This document shows positions 9,211-18,534 of a stretch of 64,000 nucleotides of DNA, in pieces (position 1 is the first letter of the stretch; each line of letters opens with the position of its first letter). This DNA is from Paenibacillus sp. NAIST15-1 (GTDB lineage: Bacteria > Bacillota > Bacilli > Paenibacillales > Paenibacillaceae). Below the pieces are notes generated by a model. It saw nothing but the letters and a program-made list of their open reading frames with translations. It did not search any database and was not told where the DNA came from. A program made the position numbers and the translations under genes. The DNA lies in the NCBI RefSeq assembly GCF_001894745.1, contig NZ_BBYF01000002.1, positions 310,001-374,000 on the forward strand, given 5' to 3'.

Positions 9211-9251
9211 GCGTGTGTTGGACGACTTCACATTTGAGTAGGAGTGATCGT

Positions 9252-9695
9252 ATGGAACGCACATTCATCATGGTCAAACCTGACGGAGTACAAAGAGGCC
9301 TCATAGGAGATATAGTAGGTCGCTTTGAGCGGAAGGGCTTTAAACTTGTAGCTGGAAAATTGATGCAAGTCTCGCGTGAACAAGCTGAACATCATTATGC
9401 AGAACATGCACAAAAGCCTTTCTTTGGCGAACTGGTCGACTTTATTACCTCTGGTCCAGTATTCGCTATGATATGGGAAGGTGACGATGTTATCAGCTTG
9501 TCACGCTTGATGATCGGCAAGACGAAAGTGACTGAAGCTGCACCAGGGACGATACGCGGAGATTATGCAAGTCATACGAACTTCAATGTGGTTCACGGTT
9601 CGGATTCACCAGAGAGTGCTGAACGTGAAATCGCAAACTTATTCTCAGAAGTGGATTCATTTCGTTACGAGCGGGCATTGGAGCCATGGATTTAA
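9252..9695 (+). CDS. ndk: Nucleoside diphosphate kinase
   Basis: A 147-residue NDP kinase, which transfers the gamma phosphate of ATP to other nucleoside diphosphates through a phosphohistidine. The start [16 protein letters not shown] and the active-site segment [12 protein letters not shown], with catalytic His115, are textbook family features. The ATG at 9252 has TAGGAG upstream; an in-frame ATG at 9213 would add 13 unrelated residues. It has its own promoter and terminator, and its place between hepT and cheR is as in B. subtilis. Confidence 0.97.
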   Translation: MERTFIMVKPDGVQRGLIGDIVGRFERKGFKLVAGKLMQVSREQAEHHYAEHAQKPFFGELVDFITSGPVFAMIWEGDDVISLSRLMIGKTKVTEAAPGTIRGDYASHTNFNVVHGSDSPESAEREIANLFSEVDSFRYERALEPWI

Positions 9696-9790
9696 TCGGC
9701 AGCCATGAGCGCGGCTCACACACGCAGAAACATAATAATTATTTTTTTGATTTCTGATGTAAGAGCTTACATAGGGCAGGACTATGGAAG

Positions 9791-9826
9791 AACGCGGCGA
9801 ATAGTAATATTCGACCGTGTTTTTTT
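9791..9826 (+). terminator. Intrinsic terminator of ndk
   Basis: An imperfect stem in which AACGCGG-CGAATA pairs with TATTCGACCGTGT (one bulge, G-U pairs), then seven T. Confidence 0.75.
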
Positions 9827-9921
9827 ATGTTGCGGTGTTGCTGAGCGATCTTGGGCTATGCTTGTTGTCGATCAGGAACTCAGTTGCAGCATATATACGA
9901 ACTTAGAAGGTGTGAGCACAA

Positions 9922-10785
9922 TTGTCAGAGCGCAAGACGACCTTATGGGATGCAGCCACCATTTTCCCTGCTGCTAATGGATTCGGCCAAGGGACAGCCG
10001 TGGATCATGGAGATGATCAAGATTATGCGGATTTTGTCCAATATTTCCGATCAACTACAGGCATCGATTTATCACAGTATAAGGAGACCCAGATGCGTAG
10101 ACGCTTGTCTACGTTACGAATGAAGAATGGCTACTCGACATTTGCCTCCTATGCCAAGGCGATGAGTGCTAATTCTTCGTTATTTGATGAAATGCTGGAT
10201 CGCATGACGATCAATGTATCTGAATTTTGGCGTAATCCGCTGCGTTGGGATACCCTGCGCACTCGTGTGCTTCCAGAGCTGTCGCAGCGAACGCGCCAGC
10301 TGAAGTGCTGGAGTGCCGCTTGCTCGACAGGTGAGGAGCCTTACACACTAGCGATGATTCTCGATGATATGAGCTTGCTTGATCGGACAGAACTCTCTGC
10401 TACGGATATTGACGAGAATGCACTTGCAAGAGCACAGCAAGCTTCCTATATTGAGCGCTCTTTGAAAGACGTTCCCCCATCATTCAAGTCAAAGTACTTT
10501 ATGCAGCAGTCGAACAGTTTTCATATCATTGATCGCTTGAAGAAATCGATTCGATTCCGCAAGCAGAACTTATTAACCGATACTTTTGCTACTCAGCATG
10601 ATTTGATTATTTGCCGTAATGTGATGATTTACTTTACGGAAGAAGCGAAGCATGAGTTGTATCGAAAGTTTGCCAATGCGCTTAAGCCGGGTGGGGTATT
10701 GTTCGTCGGAAGCACAGAGCAAATATTCAATCCACAACAGTATCAGCTTGAAACGATGGAGACGTTCTTTTATCGAAAATTATAG
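9922..10785 (+). CDS. cheR: Chemotaxis protein methyltransferase
   Basis: A 287-residue CheR, which methylates glutamates of chemoreceptors with SAM. An N-terminal helical CheR domain (YADFVQYF...MRRRLSTLRM) is followed by the methyltransferase fold with WSAACSTGEEPYTLAM, the motif that binds SAM, and LIICRNVMIYF. The start is a TTG at 9922 behind AAGGTGTG. No other chemotaxis genes are nearby; the lone position between ndk and the chorismate synthase gene is the same in B. subtilis. About 30 residues precede the conserved domain and may be poorly ordered. Confidence 0.94.
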   Translation: MSERKTTLWDAATIFPAANGFGQGTAVDHGDDQDYADFVQYFRSTTGIDLSQYKETQMRRRLSTLRMKNGYSTFASYAKAMSANSSLFDEMLDRMTINVSEFWRNPLRWDTLRTRVLPELSQRTRQLKCWSAACSTGEEPYTLAMILDDMSLLDRTELSATDIDENALARAQQASYIERSLKDVPPSFKSKYFMQQSNSFHIIDRLKKSIRFRKQNLLTDTFATQHDLIICRNVMIYFTEEAKHELYRKFANALKPGGVLFVGSTEQIFNPQQYQLETMETFFYRKL

Positions 10786-10892
10786 CTGTTCGAACTTAAA
10801 GAGTGTATTCGACTATTTCAGTCATACTGGAATTACATACCATCGAATGGCTAAATTGAACATAGACAGACTACACGTCGATAACGAAAGAT

Positions 10893-10937
10893 GCGCCCTA
10901 ATGCTTGAAACAAAGCGGCAAGGGCGCGTTTTGTTTT
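10893..10937 (+). terminator. Intrinsic terminator after cheR
   Basis: GCGCCCT (10893-10899) pairs with AGGGCGC (10921-10927) with additional inner pairing, followed by GTTTTGTTTT. Confidence 0.8.
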
Positions 10938-10938
10938 C

Positions 10939-10967
10939 TTGTCAAACGTTGCCTCCTATACTATAAT
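10939..10967 (+). promoter_or_regulatory. Sigma-A promoter of the aroC-aroB-aroH operon
   Basis: TTGTCA (10939-10944), a 17-base spacer and TATAAT (10962-10967). It immediately follows the cheR terminator and lies 60 bases before aroC. Confidence 0.85.
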
Positions 10968-11026
10968 GAGAAAAAAGTTAAGGGTTTTAGCCATTTACAG
11001 CATCACAGTTAAAGGGGGAGCAACTT

Positions 11027-12196
11027 GTGAGTCTACGTTATTTGACTGCAGGAGAAACACACGGACCGCAGCTAACTGCCATTGTTGAAGGGATGCCTAG
11101 CAACATGGTTATTGATTTCGAGCAACTCAATTTCCAACTTCATCGCCGCCAGAAGGGGTATGGCCGCGGCAGACGTATGCAAATTGAGAAAGATACAGCA
11201 ACGATCGTCGGCGGTGTGCGTCATGGACGTACGACAGGTGCTCCAATTGCTATTGTAGTGGAGAACAACGATTGGAAGCATTGGACGAATATTATGAATG
11301 TGGAGCCGATTGAAGGGACAGATGAAGAGAAGCGACGTGTTCATCGCCCGCGTCCAGGTCATGCGGATCTGAACGGAGGCTTGAAATATCAATTGAAGGA
11401 TCTGCGCAATGTACTGGAACGTTCAAGCGCTAGGGAGACAGCTGCTCGCGTAGCTGTGGGTGCAGTAGCGCGCCAGTTCCTTGCAGCATTCGGCGTCAAG
11501 ATTGCAGGACAAGTTATTCGCATTGGTGAAATCGAAGCTCCTGATCACAATTTGTCAGTTGACGAGATTATTGAACGTACGGAGGCTTCTTCTGTTCGTG
11601 TGGTCGATACCGATACGGAGAAGAAGATGGAAGCGTACATCGATCAAATCAAAGGCGAAGGCGACTCGATCGGCGGTATTGTCGAGTGTATCGTGGAGGG
11701 ACTGCCGGTTGGACTTGGGAGCCATGTGCAATATGATCGCAAGCTGGATGGACGCATTGCGCAAGCAGTGATGTCGATCAATGCTTTCAAAGGTGTTGAG
11801 ATCGGTATTGGCTTCGAGGCAGGTCAACTGCGCGGATCACAAGTTCATGATGAAATTCTATATAGCGAGGAAACGGGATATACACGAGCTAGCAACCGAC
11901 TTGGCGGTTTCGAAGGCGGTATGACGAACGGAATGCCAATCGTCGTGCGTGGGGTTATGAAACCTATTCCGACCCTTTATAAGCCATTGCGCAGTGTTGA
12001 TATCGATACGAAGGAGCCGTTCACTGCACAAGTGGAACGCTCAGATGCGTGTGCAGTGCCGGCTGCGAGTGTTGTCATGGAGCATGTAGTCGCTTGGGAA
12101 GTTGCGAAGGCGTTCCTGGAGAAGTTCGGCGGCGATTCGATGGAAGAGATCCGCGCCAACTATGAGCACTATTTGGAACAAGTGTCCCGATATTAA
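11027..12196 (+). CDS. aroC: Chorismate synthase
   Basis: A 389-residue FMN-dependent chorismate synthase (called aroF in B. subtilis), the last step of the shikimate pathway, which supplies both the trp and tyr branches and quinones. The start [15 protein letters not shown] and the blocks [13 protein letters not shown] and [12 protein letters not shown] are family signatures. A GTG start at 11027 follows GGGGGAG. It is the first gene after a strong promoter and is followed by aroB after 14 bases. Confidence 0.97.
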   Translation: MSLRYLTAGETHGPQLTAIVEGMPSNMVIDFEQLNFQLHRRQKGYGRGRRMQIEKDTATIVGGVRHGRTTGAPIAIVVENNDWKHWTNIMNVEPIEGTDEEKRRVHRPRPGHADLNGGLKYQLKDLRNVLERSSARETAARVAVGAVARQFLAAFGVKIAGQVIRIGEIEAPDHNLSVDEIIERTEASSVRVVDTDTEKKMEAYIDQIKGEGDSIGGIVECIVEGLPVGLGSHVQYDRKLDGRIAQAVMSINAFKGVEIGIGFEAGQLRGSQVHDEILYSEETGYTRASNRLGGFEGGMTNGMPIVVRGVMKPIPTLYKPLRSVDIDTKEPFTAQVERSDACAVPAASVVMEHVVAWEVAKAFLEKFGGDSMEEIRANYEHYLEQVSRY

Positions 12197-12210
12197 AAGG
12201 GGGGAACGTC

Positions 12211-13332
12211 ATGAGCAAGAATCTCACTTTAGATGCAGCAGAGCTTACTGTTGAACTAGGAGAACGCTCTTATCCAATTTGGATTGGCAGTGGTCTTCTC
12301 GGTCGAATCGGTGAGGCATTTCAAATGCGCAGCATTCCCACTCGCAGTCCAATTGTGATCATCACGGATGATCATGTGGCTCCGCTATATTTAGAGCGCA
12401 CGGAAGCAGCACTGCGTGAGGCTGGCTATCAGGTTTCTTCCTTTGTAGTAGCAGCTGGTGAATCCTCCAAGTCGCTGCAGGTGTACGAACAGTGCATCAC
12501 TGCAGTACTTGATGCGGGCTGTGATCGCCATTCTTCCATCGTCGCCCTCGGCGGTGGCGTAGTCGGGGATTTGGCAGGTTATGTGGCGGCAACTTACATG
12601 CGAGGAATTCGCTTCATTCAGGTGCCTACGACGATATTGGCTCATGACAGCAGTGTCGGTGGCAAGGTTGCGGTTAACCATCCGTTCGCCAAGAATATTA
12701 TCGGGGCTTTCCATCAACCAGAAATGGTGCTGTACGATACAGCGACCTTGCTTACGCTTCCTGATCGGGAAGTCCGCGCAGGACTGGCTGAAATGATTAA
12801 GCATGGCCTTATCTGGGATGAAGAGTTTACAGCATGGTGCGAAGCACAAGCTGAACGCTTGCTGGCTAAGGATGAGGAAGCACTCACGTATGGACTGCTT
12901 AAGGGCTGCGCGATTAAAGCGCAGGTCGTCTCTCAGGATGAACGTGAGCATGATCTAAGAGCGATATTGAATTTGGGACATACGATTGGCCATGCTCTAG
13001 AGGCGGTTGCCGGCTACGGAGAATTGCTGCATGGCGAAGCCATCTCAATTGGAATGGTTGGTTCTGCGCGTCTTGCAGAGCGATTGGGTGAAGATAAGCA
13101 GATTGCTGTTCGAACAGAAGCGATATTGACGAAATACGGCCTGCCGGTGGCAGTGCCACAGCATATGAATTCGGATGATATTATTCAAGCCATGATGCAT
13201 GACAAGAAATTTAAGGAAGGGCACACCGTATTTATTGTGCCTACTGCAATCGGACATGTAGAAATTCGCAAGGATGTACCGGTCAGCCTAGTACGAGATA
13301 TCATCGAGGAGTTGAAAGGAGAGAAGGCGTGA
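12211..13332 (+). CDS. aroB: 3-Dehydroquinate synthase
   Basis: A 373-residue NAD- and metal-dependent enzyme that converts DAHP to 3-dehydroquinate. The glycine-rich ALGGGVVGDLAGYVAATYM and the metal-ligand segments LNLGHTIGHALEA and LLHGEAISIGM are present in order. AAGGGGGGAAC precedes the ATG. Although it is an early-pathway enzyme, it is placed between aroC and aroH, as in the Bacillus aro supraoperon, and overlaps aroH by four bases. Confidence 0.97.
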   Translation: MSKNLTLDAAELTVELGERSYPIWIGSGLLGRIGEAFQMRSIPTRSPIVIITDDHVAPLYLERTEAALREAGYQVSSFVVAAGESSKSLQVYEQCITAVLDAGCDRHSSIVALGGGVVGDLAGYVAATYMRGIRFIQVPTTILAHDSSVGGKVAVNHPFAKNIIGAFHQPEMVLYDTATLLTLPDREVRAGLAEMIKHGLIWDEEFTAWCEAQAERLLAKDEEALTYGLLKGCAIKAQVVSQDEREHDLRAILNLGHTIGHALEAVAGYGELLHGEAISIGMVGSARLAERLGEDKQIAVRTEAILTKYGLPVAVPQHMNSDDIIQAMMHDKKFKEGHTVFIVPTAIGHVEIRKDVPVSLVRDIIEELKGEKA

Positions 13333-13703
13333 CCATGTATGCAAGAGGAATTCGCGGAGCGACTACAGTAACCCGCAATGATGCAGAAGAGATTCTGCAT
13401 GCGACTACGAAGCTGCTCCAGGAGATAGTTGCCCAAAATACGGTTCAACCTGAACAGATCGCAAATATTTGGATCACGATGACAGAGGATTTGAATGCTA
13501 CTTTTCCAGCACGTGCGATACGTGCCATGGAAGGCTGGGATCTAGTGCCACTCATGTGTGCCATTGAAATTCCAGTGAAGGGCAGTCTGCCATTGTGCAT
13601 CCGCCTAATGGTAACGATCAACACGGACAAGGAGCAGCACGAGATTCGCCATGTCTACTTGAATGAGGCGATAGCTCTGAGACCTGATTTGTCTAGTAAA
13701 TAG
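13329..13703 (+). CDS. aroH: Chorismate mutase, AroH type
   Basis: A 124-residue monofunctional chorismate mutase of the trimeric Bacillus type, which turns chorismate into prephenate for TyrA. The start ARGIRGATTV holds the conserved active-site arginine, and RHVYLNEAIALRPDL is the typical C-terminal motif. I give the GTG at 13329, which overlaps the aroB stop; an ATG at 13335 is equally possible and changes the protein by two residues. It is the last gene before the trp control region. Confidence 0.95.
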   Translation: MTMYARGIRGATTVTRNDAEEILHATTKLLQEIVAQNTVQPEQIANIWITMTEDLNATFPARAIRAMEGWDLVPLMCAIEIPVKGSLPLCIRLMVTINTDKEQHEIRHVYLNEAIALRPDLSSK

Positions 13704-13758
13704 AGATGTGGGAAACCCAGTCTGAAGATCGTTTATGTCTGAAATTTAGTTTGCTGGA

Positions 13759-13787
13759 TTGACGAAGCCGACATTTCCGGTTATATT
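13759..13787 (+). promoter_or_regulatory. Sigma-A promoter of the trp operon
   Basis: TTGACG (13759-13764), a 17-base spacer and TATATT (13782-13787). The predicted start is near 13794, only a few bases before the first TRAP triplet. Confidence 0.8.
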
Positions 13788-13797
13788 GATATCAGCA

Positions 13798-13851
13798 TAG
13801 TTGAGCAGAGTTGAGTTTGAGATTGAGATGAGTTGAGCTGAGACGAGATAG
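13798..13851 (+). promoter_or_regulatory. TRAP-binding site, eleven (G/T)AG triplets
   Basis: Triplets occur at 13798 (TAG), 13803, 13808, 13813, 13819, 13825, 13830, 13835, 13840, 13845 (all GAG) and 13849 (TAG). Spacers are mostly two bases, with two of three and the last of one. Eleven is the number of subunits in the TRAP ring. Bases 13805-13810 (GCAGAG) are complementary to CTCTGC in the 5' arm of the downstream terminator, so they can form an antiterminator that bound TRAP would block (inference). Confidence 0.9.
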
Positions 13852-13999
13852 AATATGGACATCATGTCTATATAGGCTAGCGCCTATTGTATTTGCTGTA
13901 CATTGATTTATTGCAGCGGCACAATGGGGGGCCTTATATAAGGCGATCCATATCCTCATGAATTGAATTACTCATCCACAATTTCATCGTATACCAACA

Positions 14000-14028
14000 A
14001 GCCTCTGCCTTGCGCAGAGGCTTTTTTT
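14000..14028 (+). terminator. trp attenuator terminator
   Basis: GCCTCTGC (14001-14008) pairs with GCAGAGGC (14014-14021), followed by seven T. It lies about 150 bases after the TRAP site and 177 bases before trpE, and is the expected termination point when TRAP is bound. The 150 bases between hold small hairpins but no gene. Confidence 0.88.
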
Positions 14029-14204
14029 ATTCGTACACGTTATTTTTCAGTAGTGCCTTTCATTCGTGATTCGCCTGATTCCGATAAGGCACTGCAACAA
14101 GCGTAAACAAGTGAATAAGAAATGGTTGGTAGACGCTCTCGTTCATCACGCGGTATGTAATCGTCGTAACGGCTGCATAACGAAGTTGAAAGGAGTGGAA
14201 AGCG

Positions 14205-15896
14205 ATGTATCCCCAATTGGACGAAGTAATCCATCTCGCCCGGCAGTATAATGTCATACCTGTTGCCGAGACGATGATGGCTGATACCGAAACCCCAATT
14301 CGATTATTTCAAAGATTGCGCAATGAACCATATGCTTTTTTGTTGGAGAGTGTGGAGGGTGGCGTCCAATGGGCCCGCTATTCCTTTATCGGAACGGATC
14401 CGTTCTTGCTCCTTCAAGGGAAGAGTGGACGATTGCGGAAGATAGAGCATGGCCATATCACCGAGGTGCGAGAGCGCCCAATCGAGATGATGAAGCAATT
14501 GATGCATAAATATAGAAGCCCTGCGCTAGATGGACTTCCTCCAATGACAGGAGGGGCAATTGGCTGCTTCGGCTACGATTTGGTTCAGCAGTATGAACGC
14601 CTGCCGCGTCATAAGTACGACACGCTGCAAATGGACGACATCCGATTTATGTTCTGCGATCAGCTTGTTGCCTTCGATCATATGAAGCAGCAAATGCAGT
14701 TTATTGTGAACATTCATGTGGAACCAGGAAGTTCGGCAGATGTGATACGGCATCGCTACGAGCAAGCGAGAAAGAAACTGCGCAGCCTGCAAATGAAGCT
14801 GACAGCACCTCTAGTGAGCAACACCCGACCGGTACAGCAAGCAACAACAGCATCTGCGGCTGAAGAGGTACTGCAGGGGGTTCGATCCTCGGAGACGAAG
14901 GAATCATTCGTTGCGAAGGTGAATCGATCCAAGGAATATATTCGGTCAGGAGATATCTTTCAAGTGGTGCTGTCACAGCGCTTCGAACGGCAGACACAAG
15001 CAGACCCGCTTGATGTGTATCGGGTGCTGAGAATGACGAATCCTTCCCCGTATATGTATGTGCTCAAGACAGAGGACGACATGATTGTTGGCACTTCTCC
15101 AGAGATGCTTGTGCGCATTAAAGACGAGCGGGTAGAGACGCGGCCGATTGCGGGAACAAGACCACGGGGCGTCACTGCTGAAGCAGATGCAGCGCTGGAA
15201 GCAGATCTGATGCAGGATGAGAAAGAGCGGGCCGAGCATGTGATGCTTGTTGATCTCGGGCGGAATGATCTCGGCCGCGTATGCGAGTTCGGCAGCGTGC
15301 GCTGTGATACGTACATGAATGTTGAGCGTTATTCCCATGTCATGCATATCGTATCGAACGTTTCTGGCAAGCTTCGCAAGAACAAGGATTTCTTCGATGC
15401 CTTCCTCTCCTGCTTGCCAGCAGGTACATTGTCCGGAGCGCCGAAGCTTCGTGCAATGGAGATTATTGCAGAGTTGGAAGAAGAGTCACGTGGGATATAT
15501 GGGGGCGCTATCGGATATTTAGGATTCAATGGGAATATGGATTCCTGTATTACGATACGTACAATTATTTTCCGAGGAGGCCATGCTTACGTACAGGCAG
15601 GTGCTGGTGTTGTATGGGATTCGGTTCCGGAGATGGAATACGAAGAAACGATTAACAAGGCGAAAGCACTGCTGCTGGCGATTCGGATGACAGAAGAGAT
15701 GTTCAGCCGCGAAGGTGACGCTGAAGGGCAAGAGGACAGTGTCAATGAGAGCAAGCTAACGAACGCAGCTGAGGGAAGTACGGCTGGATACGCGGCATCC
15801 TATACTTCGATGATGCCGGCGAACTGGGACTATTATATCGGAACGGAAGAACGGGCTGCTTCGATTCCCGTCGCCGAAGGGAGGAATTTAGGATGA
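14205..15896 (+). CDS. trpE: Anthranilate synthase component I
   Basis: A 563-residue TrpE, which makes anthranilate from chorismate with ammonia or the TrpG amidotransferase. The N-terminal tryptophan-inhibition region has FLLESVEGG, and the chorismate-binding domain shows GTSPEMLVRI, RPIAGTRPRG and LSGAPKLRAMEI. About 60 residues beyond the normal end (from about residue 502) are acidic and low in complexity, an unusual tail. AAAGGAG precedes the ATG. No trpG is in the operon, as in Bacillus, where it sits with the folate genes. It overlaps trpD by four bases. Confidence 0.96.
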   Translation: MYPQLDEVIHLARQYNVIPVAETMMADTETPIRLFQRLRNEPYAFLLESVEGGVQWARYSFIGTDPFLLLQGKSGRLRKIEHGHITEVRERPIEMMKQLMHKYRSPALDGLPPMTGGAIGCFGYDLVQQYERLPRHKYDTLQMDDIRFMFCDQLVAFDHMKQQMQFIVNIHVEPGSSADVIRHRYEQARKKLRSLQMKLTAPLVSNTRPVQQATTASAAEEVLQGVRSSETKESFVAKVNRSKEYIRSGDIFQVVLSQRFERQTQADPLDVYRVLRMTNPSPYMYVLKTEDDMIVGTSPEMLVRIKDERVETRPIAGTRPRGVTAEADAALEADLMQDEKERAEHVMLVDLGRNDLGRVCEFGSVRCDTYMNVERYSHVMHIVSNVSGKLRKNKDFFDAFLSCLPAGTLSGAPKLRAMEIIAELEEESRGIYGGAIGYLGFNGNMDSCITIRTIIFRGGHAYVQAGAGVVWDSVPEMEYEETINKAKALLLAIRMTEEMFSREGDAEGQEDSVNESKLTNAAEGSTAGYAASYTSMMPANWDYYIGTEERAASIPVAEGRNLG

Positions 15897-16948
15897 CGAG
15901 CCAACTTGTAATCGGAAGTGCACTCATGAAGGAGGCGCTTGCTCAAGTGCTGTCAGGGCATCACTTAAGCCGCTCAGAAGCGAGGGATGTAATGGCAGAT
16001 GTTATGGATGGCCATGCGACTTCGGCTCAGATTGGAGCACTGCTTGCAGGTCTACGTTTGAAGGGGGAGACAGTTGATGAGATTGCGGGCTTTGCTGAAG
16101 CGATGCGCAGCCGCGCCCATCAAGTGGTCACTTCGCATGAGCGCCTGCTTGATACATGTGGAACAGGCGGATCGGGCATTCATAAGTTGAATGTCTCCAC
16201 AGTTGCTGCCATCATCGCCTCATCCGCATCCGTGCGGGTTGCGAAGCATGGCAACCGATCGGCTTCCAGTCGCTCGGGGAGTGCGGATGTACTGGAGGCG
16301 CTGGGTGTAAATATTCAGCTGACGAGCGAGGAAGCTGCACAGTGTTTGGAACGAATCGGCATCTGCTTTATGTTCGCGCAAGTCTATCATCCTGCAATGA
16401 AACATGCGGCTGCACCACGCAAGGAACTAGGGATACGCACCGTATTCAACATGCTTGGCCCGTTGACGAATCCAGCGGGAGCTGATCGACAAGTCCTTGG
16501 GATCTATGATCGCACCAAGACGGGTATTATCGCATCTGTATTACGTGAATTGGGGTTGAAGCGTGCGCTCGTTGTTGCGAGCGAAGATGGATTGGATGAG
16601 ATCAGCCTGTCGGCACCAACTCAAGTTAGTGAACTGAAAAATGGAGAAGTATTCACATATACCATTACACCGGAAACACTTGGTCTACACACGCAGCCGT
16701 TGACTAGTGTGCTGGGTGGAGACGCCGCAACGAACGCGCAAATTATAAGAGGTCTGCTTTGCGGAGAGCAAGGCGCACATCGCGATATTGTTCTTGCAAA
16801 TGCGGGCGCATGTATTTACGTTGCGGGACAATCGAGCTCCATTGCAGAAGGCGTGCGGATTGCAGCTGATGCAATCGATAATGGGCTGGCGAATCAGAAG
16901 CTGGAGCAATGGATCGCAGCAACAGGAGGGCTAAGTCATGTTTCTTGA
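15893..16948 (+). CDS. trpD: Anthranilate phosphoribosyltransferase
   Basis: A 351-residue enzyme that joins anthranilate to PRPP, the second step of the tryptophan branch. The diphosphate-binding loop DTCGTGGSG and the KHGNRSASSRSGSADVLEAL segment are diagnostic, with an N-terminal helical domain before them. The start overlaps the trpE stop by four bases, and the end overlaps trpC by 11, so the genes are tightly coupled. Confidence 0.96.
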   Translation: MTSQLVIGSALMKEALAQVLSGHHLSRSEARDVMADVMDGHATSAQIGALLAGLRLKGETVDEIAGFAEAMRSRAHQVVTSHERLLDTCGTGGSGIHKLNVSTVAAIIASSASVRVAKHGNRSASSRSGSADVLEALGVNIQLTSEEAAQCLERIGICFMFAQVYHPAMKHAAAPRKELGIRTVFNMLGPLTNPAGADRQVLGIYDRTKTGIIASVLRELGLKRALVVASEDGLDEISLSAPTQVSELKNGEVFTYTITPETLGLHTQPLTSVLGGDAATNAQIIRGLLCGEQGAHRDIVLANAGACIYVAGQSSSIAEGVRIAADAIDNGLANQKLEQWIAATGGLSHVS

Positions 16949-17747
16949 ACGGATTGTACGAACGAAGGAAGAAGAGATACAAGCGCTCAGACGAGTGATG
17001 AATCGGAATGAGGCAATTCTAGAGGCAGCAGCGCTCTCACCTTGCCGCTCCTTCATTGGGGCACTTACCGTAAATAAGAACCGTTCGGTTGCCTTGATTG
17101 CTGAAGTAAAGAAGGCATCGCCATCCAAAGGGCTGATTCGCGAGCATTTCAATCCCGCAGAGATTGCAGCTGGATATGAGGCGGCAGGTGCTGATGCATT
17201 GTCTGTACTTACAGATCGCGTATATTTTCAAGGCGGCAATGACATTCTGCAGCAGGTGCGAGCACTGACAGAACTGCCGATTTTGCGGAAGGAATTTATT
17301 ATCGATGAGCTTCAAGTGCTTGAAGCAAGATTAATAGGTGCGGATGCAATCCTGCTGATCGCAGCGATTTTGAGTGACGACCAATTGCAGCATCTGCACG
17401 GAACAGCTAGACAACTTGGCATGGACGTTCTCGTGGAAGTCCATGATGAAGTTGAAATGGAGCGTGTAGTCAGAATTGAAGGAATTAAGTTAGTCGGCAT
17501 CAACAATCGAAACTTGCATACGTTCGAGACCGATATCGAGCAGACCCATCGTATTCGTCATTTGGCTCCGTCAGATTGTATCTTAGTCAGCGAGAGCGGT
17601 ATCCATCTTCCGGAGCATCTCCGTCGCATGGATGAGCTGCATGTCGATGCGGTGCTGGTAGGGGAACATTTCATGAGACGAGACAATGTAAAGGATGCAG
17701 TAGAGCACTTGATGAGCGGTCTTCTAAATTCGAACACTGCTTCGTAG
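16938..17747 (+). CDS. trpC: Indole-3-glycerol phosphate synthase
   Basis: A 269-residue TIM-barrel enzyme that closes the indole ring. The motifs AEVKKASPSKGLI with its catalytic lysine, LRKEFIID, GINNRNLHTFETD and LVSESGI lie at the usual positions. The ATG at 16938 is preceded by AGGAGGG and lies inside the trpD 3' end. Standard length, no oddities. Confidence 0.96.
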   Translation: MFLERIVRTKEEEIQALRRVMNRNEAILEAAALSPCRSFIGALTVNKNRSVALIAEVKKASPSKGLIREHFNPAEIAAGYEAAGADALSVLTDRVYFQGGNDILQQVRALTELPILRKEFIIDELQVLEARLIGADAILLIAAILSDDQLQHLHGTARQLGMDVLVEVHDEVEMERVVRIEGIKLVGINNRNLHTFETDIEQTHRIRHLAPSDCILVSESGIHLPEHLRRMDELHVDAVLVGEHFMRRDNVKDAVEHLMSGLLNSNTAS

Positions 17748-17772
17748 ACAGACGTAAGGAGTGAAGAAGATT

Positions 17773-18534
17773 ATGGAAGTTGAAGCATCGAGGGAACAAG
17801 CGTCATCTACAGCGAGTCCACGTTCATGTGCTGCTCGTGCAACGAAAGTGAAAATATGCGGCCTAACGGATCTCGTGATGACACGTCGAATTGTCAAGCT
17901 GAGACCAGATCATATTGGATTTGTCTTCGCACCGAGTCGAAGACAGGTGCAGCCGTCTCACGTTAAGCAGTGGCTGTTGAAGCTGAGGGAGGAAGGAGAA
18001 GCACTTCCAGACCTTGTAGGTGTGTTCGCGAATCCAACTCGTGAAGAGCTGAAGCAAGTGCTGGATGAAGTGCCGCTAACAAGTGTTCAGCTCCATGGGA
18101 AGGGCGATACGGCATTGTTGAAATGGATAAAGGATCACTATGATGTTCAAATATGGAGGACGGTTCCTATCATTCGTGATGACGAGCGCCAACCTCGCCA
18201 GTCTATAGCAGCAGCTGCGGCGGCATATGAGTTGGATGTCCAATATGCAGATGTTATCCTGCTAGATACACATTGTCCGATTCAGGGCGGTGGTTCTGGC
18301 AAAGTGTTCGACTGGACAGTAATACCATCTTATGCAGACCAATTGGCTTCATTAAGGCTCCCTCTCTATATTGCTGGCGGATTGTCTGCTGATAATGTCG
18401 GTTTAGTTGTGAGAGAGTACGATATAGATGGCGTTGATGTATCGAGTGGTGTTGAAACAAATGGAGTAAAAGATATATCCAAGGTTGAGGAGTTTATCGA
18501 AAGGGTGAGGGGAAATGAGCATGGAAAAGAGTAG
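17773..18534 (+). CDS. trpF: Phosphoribosylanthranilate isomerase
   Basis: A 253-residue TrpF, the Amadori-type isomerase between TrpD and TrpC. KICGLTD with the catalytic cysteine and [10 protein letters not shown] appear early, and [19 protein letters not shown] later. The conserved domain begins only after about 25 alanine/serine-rich residues, an unusual extension. I chose ATG 17773; a GTG at 17761 is in frame but abuts the AAGGAG. It overlaps trpB by 20 bases. Confidence 0.93.
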   Translation: MEVEASREQASSTASPRSCAARATKVKICGLTDLVMTRRIVKLRPDHIGFVFAPSRRQVQPSHVKQWLLKLREEGEALPDLVGVFANPTREELKQVLDEVPLTSVQLHGKGDTALLKWIKDHYDVQIWRTVPIIRDDERQPRQSIAAAAAAYELDVQYADVILLDTHCPIQGGGSGKVFDWTVIPSYADQLASLRLPLYIAGGLSADNVGLVVREYDIDGVDVSSGVETNGVKDISKVEEFIERVRGNEHGKE

